From a bacterium (GTDB lineage Bacteria > Planctomycetota > JACOTG01 > JAUIME01), in the NCBI GenBank assembly GCA_030433195.1, contig JAUIME010000116.1:1-10542 (forward strand): DNA of 10,542 nucleotides, given 5' to 3'. A program made the translations under genes and the position numbers. The notes beneath the pieces were generated by a model. It saw only the letters and a list, made by a program, of their open reading frames with translations. It had not been told where the DNA came from and did no database searches. This document shows, piece after piece, positions 1 through 8,814 of this stretch (position 1 is the first letter of the stretch; the number at the start of each line of letters is the position of its first letter).

Positions 1-30
1 CGCGGGATCTCGTTCGATCGAGATCCCGCG
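1..30 (-). terminator. Perfect 12-bp hairpin, possible terminator
   Basis: Bases 1-12 (CGCGGGATCTCG) and 19-30 (CGAGATCCCGCG) are exact reverse complements around a 6-nt loop. The hairpin lies 60 nt past the stop codon of the minus-strand gene 91-1602, so it could end that transcript. On the minus strand any T-run would fall beyond the window edge, and on the plus strand the following bases are not a clean T-run. Terminator function is therefore inferred from stem strength and position only. The stem may also extend past the edge. Confidence 0.45.
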
Positions 31-60
31 CTCGGGTGATTCTGTTCGTTCGCTTCGACG

Positions 61-81
61 GACCCGAGCTTCGCTCGGATC
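61..81. repeat. Small inverted repeat (hairpin) just after the stop
   Basis: CCGAGC (64-69) and GCTCGG (73-78) pair around a 3-nt loop, and the flanking GA/TC adds two pairs after one mismatch. Read on the minus strand the tip is GCGAAGC, a sequence known to form a very stable mini-hairpin. It sits 10-30 nt downstream of the stop codon of the gene at 91-1602. No T-run follows, so it is more likely an mRNA 3'-end stabiliser, or part of a two-hairpin terminator with 1-30, than a terminator by itself. Confidence 0.3.
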
Positions 82-90
82 ACGGCTCGA

Positions 91-1602
91 TCAGCGCTTG
101 GTACCGAAGACGCGACCGTAGCGGTAATAGACTTCGAGGCACATCGTGAGGAGCGCGGTCGAGTAGACGCGGCCGCCTTCTTCACCCCACGCGTCGGCGG
201 GATCCCACGAGCCCTTGAAGCAGCCTTCGTCGCGGCGCTGCTGGTCGATGATGGCCTTCTTCATGGCCTTGTTCCACTGCTCCCACTGCGGGCCGCCGAC
301 CTGGAACATCGCCAGCGTGCCGTAGTACCAGTAGTAGAAGTCGAGCTTCGGCTTGTCCCACTCGGGGAGCTTGTCGACGCAGCGCTTGGCGCCCTTCTTG
401 ATCGGGTCGCTGGTCTGCGGATCCTCGCCGATGAAGACGCGGCACAGCATGCCCACGGCCGTCAGCGACTCGCTGTAGATCTCGGGGAATTCCTCTTCCT
501 TGCCGGCCGGGCGCACCGGGCCGATGCCGCGCACGGTATAGCCGACGTGGCCGAAGTCGTCGGTGACCTCGTCGAGGAAGTCCTGGACCTCGAGGTAGTC
601 CTTCTTCTGGACGTCGAGGCCGGCCGTCGCAGCCGACTTCATCGCCATGATCATCCAACCCGTCACCGAGCTGTCGTTGTCACCCGGCTGCACGCCGTAG
701 CGCCACGCCTTGTAGGGGTTCTTCGACTTGTGGACGAAGTCGACGCCCTTCTGCGCGGAATTGCGGAACAGCGGCGATGTCGTGAGCCCGTAGGCCTCGG
801 CCATCGCGAGAGCGCAGATGGCGTGACCATACGTAAAGTTCTCGGTCGTACGGCCTCCGAAGCAGCCTTCCTGATCCTGCTGCTGCCGGATCCACCGCAG
901 GCCCTGCTTCACGGTGTCCTTGTACTTGCCGTAGTCGTGCGTGTACCCGGCACCGAGGAACGCGAGCAGCGCCAGCCCCGAGACCCCCGCATCGTAGGCG
1001 GGATAGCCCGGACCGTCGGAGATCGGCTCTTCGTCGCAGTTGTACATGAAGCCGTCGCAGTCCCACATGCCGTTCTCGCTCTGGTGATTGGCGAGCCACT
1101 GCAGGCCCCACTCGACGGCCTCGTTGGCCTTCTTGCCGCCACCGCCGCCACGACGACCGCCTCGGCGTCCGCCGAACGCGCCACCGGCGCCTCCGCCGAC
1201 CCCGATCATCTCGAGGCTGTCCTTACCGTCGAACGGCTCGTCCGACTCGGCTTCGCCTTCGTTGATCGCGTCGTATTCCTCTTCGACGGCTTCTTCGGTA
1301 TCGGTGAGCTCGGGATCGATCTCCTCTTCGGGCTCGATCTCTTCCTCTTCGATCTCCTCCTCGATCTCTTCGAGCTCTTCGAGCTCGTTGGTCTGGAGGT
1401 CGGCCTGGATCTCCGCCTCTTCGACGATCGGGCGCGAGCCGAAGTCGATCTGGCTCAACACGAAGAAGACCAAAAGATGGAGTACGATCGAGGTCATGAA
1501 CCACGGGGTCTTCTTCATCGAGTCGACGAGGATCTCGTTGAATGTGGACTCTTCGTGGTAGTCCTCGGAGTGATGAAGCTCGATCTGCGGCTGGGGAGCC
1601 AT
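91..1602 (-). CDS. Membrane-anchored prenyltransferase/squalene-oxidase-repeat protein
   Basis: A 503-residue protein. The ATG at 1602 is chosen because GGAGGAGG lies directly upstream (1604-1611); an upstream in-frame ATG at 1668 would add 22 residues but has no such site. Layout: cytoplasmic N-terminus, one membrane segment at about 34-50 (FMTSIVLHLLVFFVLS, TonB-like), a very acidic Glu-rich stretch at about 60-125, a Gly/Arg-rich RGG linker at about 132-156, then alpha/alpha-toroid repeats from about 158 to 497. The repeats show the spaced pattern of the prenyltransferase/squalene-cyclase fold, for example EAVEWGLQWLANHQSENG, VKQGLRWIRQQQDQEGCFGG and YSTALLTMCLEVYYRY. The cyclase DxDD motif is not intact: the closest match is DNDSS at 308-312. 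A terpene-cyclising enzyme is therefore unlikely, and an extracytoplasmic binding or structural role is inferred. It has its own promoter and leader. The biochemical function is unknown. Confidence 0.85.
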   Translation of the reverse strand: MAPQPQIELHHSEDYHEESTFNEILVDSMKKTPWFMTSIVLHLLVFFVLSQIDFGSRPIVEEAEIQADLQTNELEELEEIEEEIEEEEIEPEEEIDPELTDTEEAVEEEYDAINEGEAESDEPFDGKDSLEMIGVGGGAGGAFGGRRGGRRGGGGGKKANEAVEWGLQWLANHQSENGMWDCDGFMYNCDEEPISDGPGYPAYDAGVSGLALLAFLGAGYTHDYGKYKDTVKQGLRWIRQQQDQEGCFGGRTTENFTYGHAICALAMAEAYGLTTSPLFRNSAQKGVDFVHKSKNPYKAWRYGVQPGDNDSSVTGWMIMAMKSAATAGLDVQKKDYLEVQDFLDEVTDDFGHVGYTVRGIGPVRPAGKEEEFPEIYSESLTAVGMLCRVFIGEDPQTSDPIKKGAKRCVDKLPEWDKPKLDFYYWYYGTLAMFQVGGPQWEQWNKAMKKAIIDQQRRDEGCFKGSWDPADAWGEEGGRVYSTALLTMCLEVYYRYGRVFGTKR

Positions 1603-1670
1603 GCCTCCTCCTGTGTTCCTTCGAAAGGGATGAAGGATCGTATTGCGAGGGATTTCGTGCGGGAACACTT

Positions 1671-1691
1671 CCCCGCGACGGGCTCGCGGGG
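1671..1691 (-). promoter_or_regulatory. Perfect 8-bp hairpin at the 5' end of the leader
   Basis: CCCCGCGA (1671-1678) and TCGCGGGG (1684-1691) pair perfectly around a 5-nt loop. The promoter at 1705-1733 predicts a transcript start near 1698, so this stem would lie a few nucleotides from the 5' end of the roughly 95-nt leader of the gene at 91-1602. 5'-terminal stems of this kind are known to protect mRNAs such as ompA from decay. That role here is inferred. No T-run follows, so it is not a convincing terminator. Confidence 0.4.
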
Positions 1692-1704
1692 CTAAGAAAC
1701 GCGA

Positions 1705-1733
1705 ATCCTAGCAGATGGTTGGGTCGTTTTCAA
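1705..1733 (-). promoter_or_regulatory. Sigma70-type promoter for the toroid-repeat protein
   Basis: On the minus strand the -35 box is TTGAAA (1733-1728), then 17 nt, then the -10 box TAGGAT (1710-1705). The -35 matches the consensus at 5 of 6 positions and the -10 at 4 of 6, with ideal spacing. The predicted start is near 1698, giving a leader of about 95 nt to the ATG at 1602. A T9 tract sits immediately upstream and overlaps the -35 box. It probably separates this gene from the surA operon. Confidence 0.55.
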
Positions 1734-1765
1734 AAAAAAACCGGCCGTCGACGCCCGCTCGCGAT
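1732..1765 (-). terminator. T9 tract after surA, possible weak terminator
   Basis: Reading the minus strand away from surA, a GC-rich stretch (about 1765-1741) is followed by nine consecutive T (1740-1732), about 43 nt beyond the surA stop. The U-tract is strong, but the GC-rich part forms no convincing stem (only short pairings around GTCGAC). It is a candidate terminator of the rnc-to-surA operon. The tract could equally be an A/T element of the downstream promoter, whose -35 box it overlaps. Confidence 0.35.
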
Positions 1766-1782
1766 ATTTCCTAAGCGTCTGT

Positions 1783-2931
1783 TCAACCGCCACTTGAGCG
1801 CATGCGTTCGGCGCGCAGCCGAATGCTCTCGGCCAGTTGCGCCGGGTGGATCACGGCCCGGTCGAACAACTTGGCGAGCATGAGGTCCTCGTAGCGATTG
1901 TACTTCTGCATGAGGAGCTGCTGGCGGATCCGCTCCTGGACGTCGCGAAACGCCAGCGACTCGGACTCCCGGCGGTCCTCGATCCACGTCACGTAGATGC
2001 CGAACTGCGTGAGTTCGGGCGGGCTGACCTGGCCGACGTCGGCCCGTTTGGCGAACTCGATCACGGCGCTCGGGTAGTCGCCCTCTTTCTCGGGCGTGAT
2101 CCAACCGAGGTCACCGGCCTCGCGGGAGGCGAGGTCGTCGAACTCTTCGGCGAGCTTACGGAAATCCTCACCCGCCTTCACGCGCTCGAGCACGTCTTGG
2201 ATGACGTCCGTCGCCCCGTCGCGTCCGCCATGGCGCTTGTTCGACACGTAGATCTGACGCAGCTTCACGGCGGCCCGGATCTGGAACTCCGCACGATTCT
2301 CGCGGTAATAGGCGACGATCTCGCCCGGACTGACGTTCATGTCGACGCTCGGCCGCTTCGTCGGGTCGGCGTCGCCGAATCCGAAGTAGGTCGATACGAA
2401 TGTGTTCGTGCGCTCGTCGGTGGCGAACGAATCCTCGAGCTCGCTGAGCGTCATCTCCTGCTCGGCGAGCATGCGCTGGAACGCGGCTTCGCTCCCCGCC
2501 TTCTCGCGCTCGAGGCGGATACGCTGCTCGACCTTCTGTTCGACGACGAAGTCTTCCTTCACCGCCATCTGCTGGAGCAGCTTGTCGTAGATCGCTCGCA
2601 GCACGGCGTCGGGAAAGATCTGCCGCCGCACGGCCGGGTCGTTCTCGTCGATCTCCATGGCGTTGCGCTTTTCGGCGAGTTCGACGAGCGAGTCGATCGT
2701 CCGGTCGATGTCGCGGCGCGTGATCGGCTCGTTGTTGATGACCGCGACGACTTCGTCGACGGGGACACGATCTTCTTCGCCGGCGAGGAGCTGTGCGCTC
2801 GCCGCCGCGGCCGAGAATGACACGAAACCGAACGACGCGAACAACGACGAAGCCATCGCGAGAACGGTCACGGAGAAAGCCCCGAATGGGGATGAGGCTC
2901 GCAGCAGGGTGCGGCGTCCGGAGATACGCAT
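1783..2931 (-). CDS. surA: SurA-like periplasmic peptidyl-prolyl isomerase/chaperone
   Basis: A 382-residue protein. The ATG at 2931 is supported by GGAGG (2939-2943) seven nucleotides upstream. An upstream in-frame start at 3258 would run back through the mfd 3' end and is rejected. A Sec signal peptide is clear: basic start MRISGRR, hydrophobic core at about 17-44, and a likely cleavage after ASA at about residue 46. Residues about 53-200 match the SurA N-terminal chaperone fold (VDEVVAVINNEPITRRDID is typical). Residues about 220-318 form one parvulin (PpiC) domain with LRQIYVS, AEEFDDLASREAGDLGW and FGIYVTWIEDR. E. coli SurA has two parvulin domains; this has one, as in many other bacterial homologues. 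Expected role: chaperoning outer-membrane proteins in the periplasm. It is the last gene of the operon, 32 nt after mfd. Confidence 0.85.
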   Translation of the reverse strand: MRISGRRTLLRASSPFGAFSVTVLAMASSLFASFGFVSFSAAAASAQLLAGEEDRVPVDEVVAVINNEPITRRDIDRTIDSLVELAEKRNAMEIDENDPAVRRQIFPDAVLRAIYDKLLQQMAVKEDFVVEQKVEQRIRLEREKAGSEAAFQRMLAEQEMTLSELEDSFATDERTNTFVSTYFGFGDADPTKRPSVDMNVSPGEIVAYYRENRAEFQIRAAVKLRQIYVSNKRHGGRDGATDVIQDVLERVKAGEDFRKLAEEFDDLASREAGDLGWITPEKEGDYPSAVIEFAKRADVGQVSPPELTQFGIYVTWIEDRRESESLAFRDVQERIRQQLLMQKYNRYEDLMLAKLFDRAVIHPAQLAESIRLRAERMRSSGG

Positions 2932-2963
2932 CGAGGAACCTCCATGTGGGTCGATCGACGCTA

Positions 2964-6265
<3,302 letters not shown>

Positions 6266-6269
<4 letters not shown>

Positions 6270-7735
6270 GATCGGTCCGTTTCTTCGTCCGTCCCGCTCG
6301 AATCGTCCTTCGCGTCGCCGCCCGGACCGGGGACCGTATAGCCGAGCGCCTCGAGGCGCGCGCGCTCGGCCTCGTCGATCTCGATGCTCTCACGCTCGGA
6401 CCCGTCGATGCGTCCCTGGAAGTACGCGGCCATCTCGGGATAGTCGGCCATCCACTGACCGAGCGCCTCTTCGAAGCGCCGCATCACGTCCGGATGCTCG
6501 CGAGCGACGTCACGCGTCTCGCCGGGATCGTTCTCGAGGTCGTACAGCGCGCGGGTCCCCTCGCCGCCCGGCATCACCTTCCACTTGGACGAACGCATCG
6601 CCGTCGACTGGATGATGGCGAACTCGGTCTGCGGCTCGTCGCCCTCCAAAATCGGCAACAGGCTCTCGCCCTGCAGCCGATCGGGGATCTCGAGCCCGAG
6701 CGCGTCGAGGATCGTCGGAACGATGTCGACGCTCTCGGCGAGTGCCTCGACCGAGCCGCGCGGCTCTCCGCCCGGCAGCCGGATGAGCAGCGGGATCCGC
6801 GCCACCGACTCGTGGACCGACTCGTGCAAGAAGCGCCCGTGCTCCTGGAACTCCTCGCCGTGATCCGAGGTGATGACGATGATCGAACGGTCGTACCACC
6901 CCGTCTCGCGCAGTCGGTCGAGCAACTCCCCGACCTTCGCGTCCGTGTAGGCGACCTCTTCGTTGTAGAGGTTTCGGATGTACGCGCGATCGTCTTCCGA
7001 AAGTTGCACCCGCTCGTCGGAGAGGTGCTTCAGGTAGAGGCTCGCACAGCGCTCGCGTGTTTCGTCGCATCCCGTGAAGTCGCCGTCGTAGCCTCCCGTA
7101 TACGCACCCCGGAAGCCTTCCGGCGCATTGTACGGCAGCTCGCCTTCCCCCATGAAATCGGAGTGCGCGTCGTAGTAGTGCACGAACAGGAAGAACGGGG
7201 CCTCGAGTTCGGACTCGAGCCATGCGTCGACCCAGCTGTTGATCTGCGGGGCCTTCACGTAGCCCGACTCGAAGTCGTCCACCGCTCGACCGAACCCGTA
7301 ACGCTCGGTGAGCCAATCGCCATGTGCCGCGAAGAAGCCGGATCGATAGCCGTGGTCGGCGAGCCGCTCGGCGAGCGTGGTCGCGTTCTCGCGCATCGGA
7401 GTGCCGGGCACCGCCCCGTGGACCGAAGGATACAGCGAGGTGAGCATCGACGCGTGCGAGATCAGCGTGTTGTTCGAGTTGCACACCGCGTCGCGACAGA
7501 CGATCGCCTCCGACGCGAAGCGGTCGAGGTGCGGGGTCGTGTCGCGGCGGTAGCCGTACACGCTCACGTCGGACGCGCGGAGCGTGTCGATCGAGATGAC
7601 GATCACGGGCGGCATCGCGGCCGACTCGGGATCGCCCGAGCCTCCGCAGCCCTCGAGCGCCACGATCATCGCGAAGCCGACGAGCCAAATCGCCGCGGCT
7701 CGCCCTCTTCCCGTGCCCCGAACGGAATTCGTCAT
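6266..7735 (-). CDS. Sulfatase-fold (alkaline phosphatase superfamily) lipoprotein with Thr at the nucleophile site
   Basis: A 489-residue protein starting at ATG 7735, with an AGGAG site (7743-7747) seven nucleotides upstream. The N-terminus has a basic start, a hydrophobic core (about 15-27) and Cys30 in LEGC. This suggests a lipoprotein signal, although Glu at -2 is unusual for a lipobox. Sulfatase-fold motifs: VIVISIDTLRAS with metal ligand Asp50, TPHLDRFA, FFLFVHYYDAH (about 181-191), VITSDHGEEFQEHG with Asp291 and His292, and a C-terminal LEALGY typical of this group. The signature that should read C/S-x-P-S-R reads T90-L-I-S-H94 here, so no formylglycine can form. A Thr nucleophile would suit phosphotransfer or phosphoester hydrolysis better than sulfate ester cleavage; that is inference. 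The stop overlaps the mfd start (GTGA), and its start overlaps the rnc stop (ATGA). Substrate unknown. Confidence 0.8.
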
Positions 7736-8325
7736 CCTGCGTCTCCTGCGTTTCGTTTCGTTCCGGCGCCGTCCTCGGACGTCGCGGGCTCGCCACTCGG
7801 CCGGCTCTCGACGCGCGTTTCGTGAGTGCCGCCTTCCCCGCTCGGTGCGTCGATTCCGTTCGGTGCGTCGATTCCGCTCGCCGCGTCGATTCCGTTCGGT
7901 GCGTCCGATCCGTTGGGTGCGTCCGATCGCAACGTGTCGAGCGCTTCCTTCGCCGCCTGCTGCTCGGCCGTCTTCTTCGACTCGCCCCACGCGGAGCCCA
8001 GATCGCGCCCGTTGACGTTCACACAGATCCGGAAGACCTTCGCGTGATCCGGCCCCCGCTCCTCGACGACGCGGTATGCGGGAACCTCGAAGTATCGCTT
8101 TTGAGCGTAGTGTTGGAGCAGAGATTTGTAGTTGCGGGGGTGCCGGTTCGCGAGCACGCGATCGACCTCCTCGACGAGATGCTCGAGGATGAACGCACGC
8201 GCCGCGGTGAGCCCTCCATCGAGGAAGATCGCCCCGAGGATCGCCTCGAAGACGTTGCCGAGAATCGACGTCGGCAGCCGGCTCTCGGCCGCGACGCCCC
8301 GCCCCACCGAAATCCAGTCATCCAC
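7732..8325 (-). CDS. rnc: RNase III C-terminal fragment with RNA-binding domain and repeat tail
   Basis: A 197-residue frame whose first possible start is GTG 8325, overlapping the N-terminal fragment by 8 nt; there is no convincing Shine-Dalgarno. Residues 1-45 complete the nuclease domain (SILGNVFEAILGAIFLDGG, catalytic Glu at about 27, Asn at about 24 where Asp is usual). Residues about 65-132 are a double-stranded-RNA-binding domain (NYKSLLQHYAQKR, GPDHAKVFRICV, SKKTAEQQAAKEAL). Residues 134-163 are five hexapeptide repeats, followed by a polar Gly/Glu/Ser-rich tail not usual for RNase III. The stop overlaps the sulfatase-like gene start as ATGA. Confidence 0.6.
   Translation of the reverse strand: MDDWISVGRGVAAESRLPTSILGNVFEAILGAIFLDGGLTAARAFILEHLVEEVDRVLANRHPRNYKSLLQHYAQKRYFEVPAYRVVEERGPDHAKVFRICVNVNGRDLGSAWGESKKTAEQQAAKEALDTLRSDAPNGSDAPNGIDAASGIDAPNGIDAPSGEGGTHETRVESRPSGEPATSEDGAGTKRNAGDAG
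7837..7926 (-). repeat. Five 18-bp tandem repeats in the 3' part of rnc
   Basis: Five contiguous 18-bp units (boundaries at 7837, 7855, 7873, 7891 and 7909) encode SDAPNG, SDAPNG, IDAASG, IDAPNG and IDAPSG in the C-terminal tail of RNase III. The unit length is a multiple of three, so copy-number change would not shift the frame. This is a coding minisatellite in a disordered tail beyond the RNA-binding domain. Confidence 0.85.
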
Positions 8326-8578
8326 CGAGCGTGCGGCTACTCACGACGACCGACTTGATCTTCGTCAGCTGTCCCTCGGTGTAGTCGGGAAACTCGCGAA
8401 AGAGATAGTCGGACACGACAGCGCCGAGGATCGCGTCGCCGAGGAACTCGAGCCGCTCGTTGCTCGGCTGATCGGGCCCCTTGCTCGACGAATGCGTCAG
8501 CGCCTCGCGAAGCAGAGAGTCGTCGTCGAAACGGTAGCCGAGTGCCTCTTGGCACCGGGCCAGGGATTCGGATGGCAT
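8318..8578 (-). CDS. rnc: RNase III N-terminal fragment
   Basis: An 86-residue frame from ATG 8578 with a GGAG Shine-Dalgarno six nucleotides upstream. It holds the first half of the RNase III endonuclease domain: EALGYRFDDDSLLREALTHSS, the signature NERLEFLGD with Glu41/Glu44/Asp48, SDYLFREFPDYTEG (Glu68) and LTKIKSVVVSS. It stops at the point where the family continues with a helix of the form LAxIAxxLGL. Alone it lacks the second group of metal-binding residues and the RNA-binding domain, so it would not be an active RNase III. Confidence 0.7.
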   Translation of the reverse strand: MPSESLARCQEALGYRFDDDSLLREALTHSSSKGPDQPSNERLEFLGDAILGAVVSDYLFREFPDYTEGQLTKIKSVVVSSRTLGG

Positions 8579-8616
8579 GAGGATCTCCAGGAAGAAGCCT
8601 GTCGGGCTCCGGTCCC

Positions 8617-8693
8617 GGAATGGAGGGATTCTCTCCCGCTCGGGACGGCCGCGACGCGGCGCCCCGCCGAGCGAGAGGGAATGCTTCCATTCC
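8617..8693 (-). promoter_or_regulatory. Long imperfect hairpin in the rnc leader, candidate RNase III autoregulatory site
   Basis: Two 27-nt arms, 8617-8643 and 8667-8693, pair at 24 of 27 positions (one G-U, three mismatches). Within the 23-nt loop, GCCGC (8648-8652) and GCGGC (8656-8660) pair again. The structure lies between the predicted transcript start (near 8702) and the rnc ATG at 8578, so it would be present in the mRNA. Its length exceeds two helical turns, the size usually needed for RNase III cleavage. E. coli rnc is known to be autoregulated by RNase III cleavage in its leader. The same role here is inferred. A nested alternative 7-bp stem GGGAATG/CATTCCC with a 4-nt loop is also possible at the 5' arm. 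Confidence 0.6.
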
Positions 8694-8708
8694 CGATTGA
8701 CTCACCGA

Positions 8709-8736
8709 ATTGTAGCGGACCGTCGTTTCGAGTCAA
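8709..8736 (-). promoter_or_regulatory. Sigma70-type promoter for the rnc - sulfatase-like - mfd - surA operon
   Basis: On the minus strand the -35 box is TTGACT (8736-8731), then 16 nt, then the -10 box TACAAT (8714-8709). Each matches 5 of 6 consensus positions. The predicted start is near 8702, giving a leader of about 124 nt to the rnc ATG, with the long hairpin inside it. No other convincing promoter is visible before surA, consistent with one transcript for all four genes. Confidence 0.65.
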
Positions 8737-8753
8737 ACGCGGCCGACAGGGAG

Positions 8754-8768
8754 GGTATCGGCGATACC
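8754..8768. repeat. 15-bp palindrome upstream of the rnc promoter
   Basis: GGTATCG and CGATACC flank a single central base (8761). The element lies 17 nt upstream of the -35 box of the rnc promoter and about 47 nt after the dgt stop. It could be an operator for a dimeric regulator, or the stem (6 bp with a 3-nt loop) of a dgt 3' hairpin. No T-run follows, so a terminator is not supported. Function unknown. Confidence 0.35.
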
Positions 8769-8814
8769 GACGTCGCAGCCCAAGGGTCACGATCACCCGC
8801 GTCGGATGACGGGC

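Larger units (their letters stand above)
7732..8578 (-). pseudogene. rnc: rnc (ribonuclease III), frame-disrupted in the nuclease domain
   Basis: Two frames together encode an RNase III, which cleaves double-stranded RNA in rRNA and mRNA processing. The N-terminal part (ATG 8578, GGAG at 8585-8588) carries NERLEFLGDAILG with Glu41, Glu44 and Asp48, and TEG with Glu68. It ends at TGA 8318-8320 after VVVSSRTLGG. The +1-shifted frame continues at once with DDWISVGRGV, SILGNVFEAILGAIFLDGG and a complete double-stranded-RNA-binding domain. Compared with the family, about 7-8 residues of the helix after SRTL are missing; the arithmetic fits a deletion of about 20 or 23 nt. The site of the usual second Asp ligand is Asn (GNVFE). 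Possible causes are a true mutation, an assembly error, or less likely recoding (the stop context is UGA C). The stop overlaps the next gene's start. Confidence 0.8.

Noticed and set aside
547..1695. A 382-codon open frame on the plus strand opposite the toroid-repeat gene
   Set aside because: Long runs of Leu, Asp and Val mirror the Glu-rich segment on the other strand, and there is no promoter or ribosome-binding site. It is a shadow of the minus-strand gene.
7837..7926. Tandem repeats considered as a CRISPR-like array
   Set aside because: The 18-bp units are contiguous without spacers and encode an in-frame hexapeptide, so this is a coding minisatellite.
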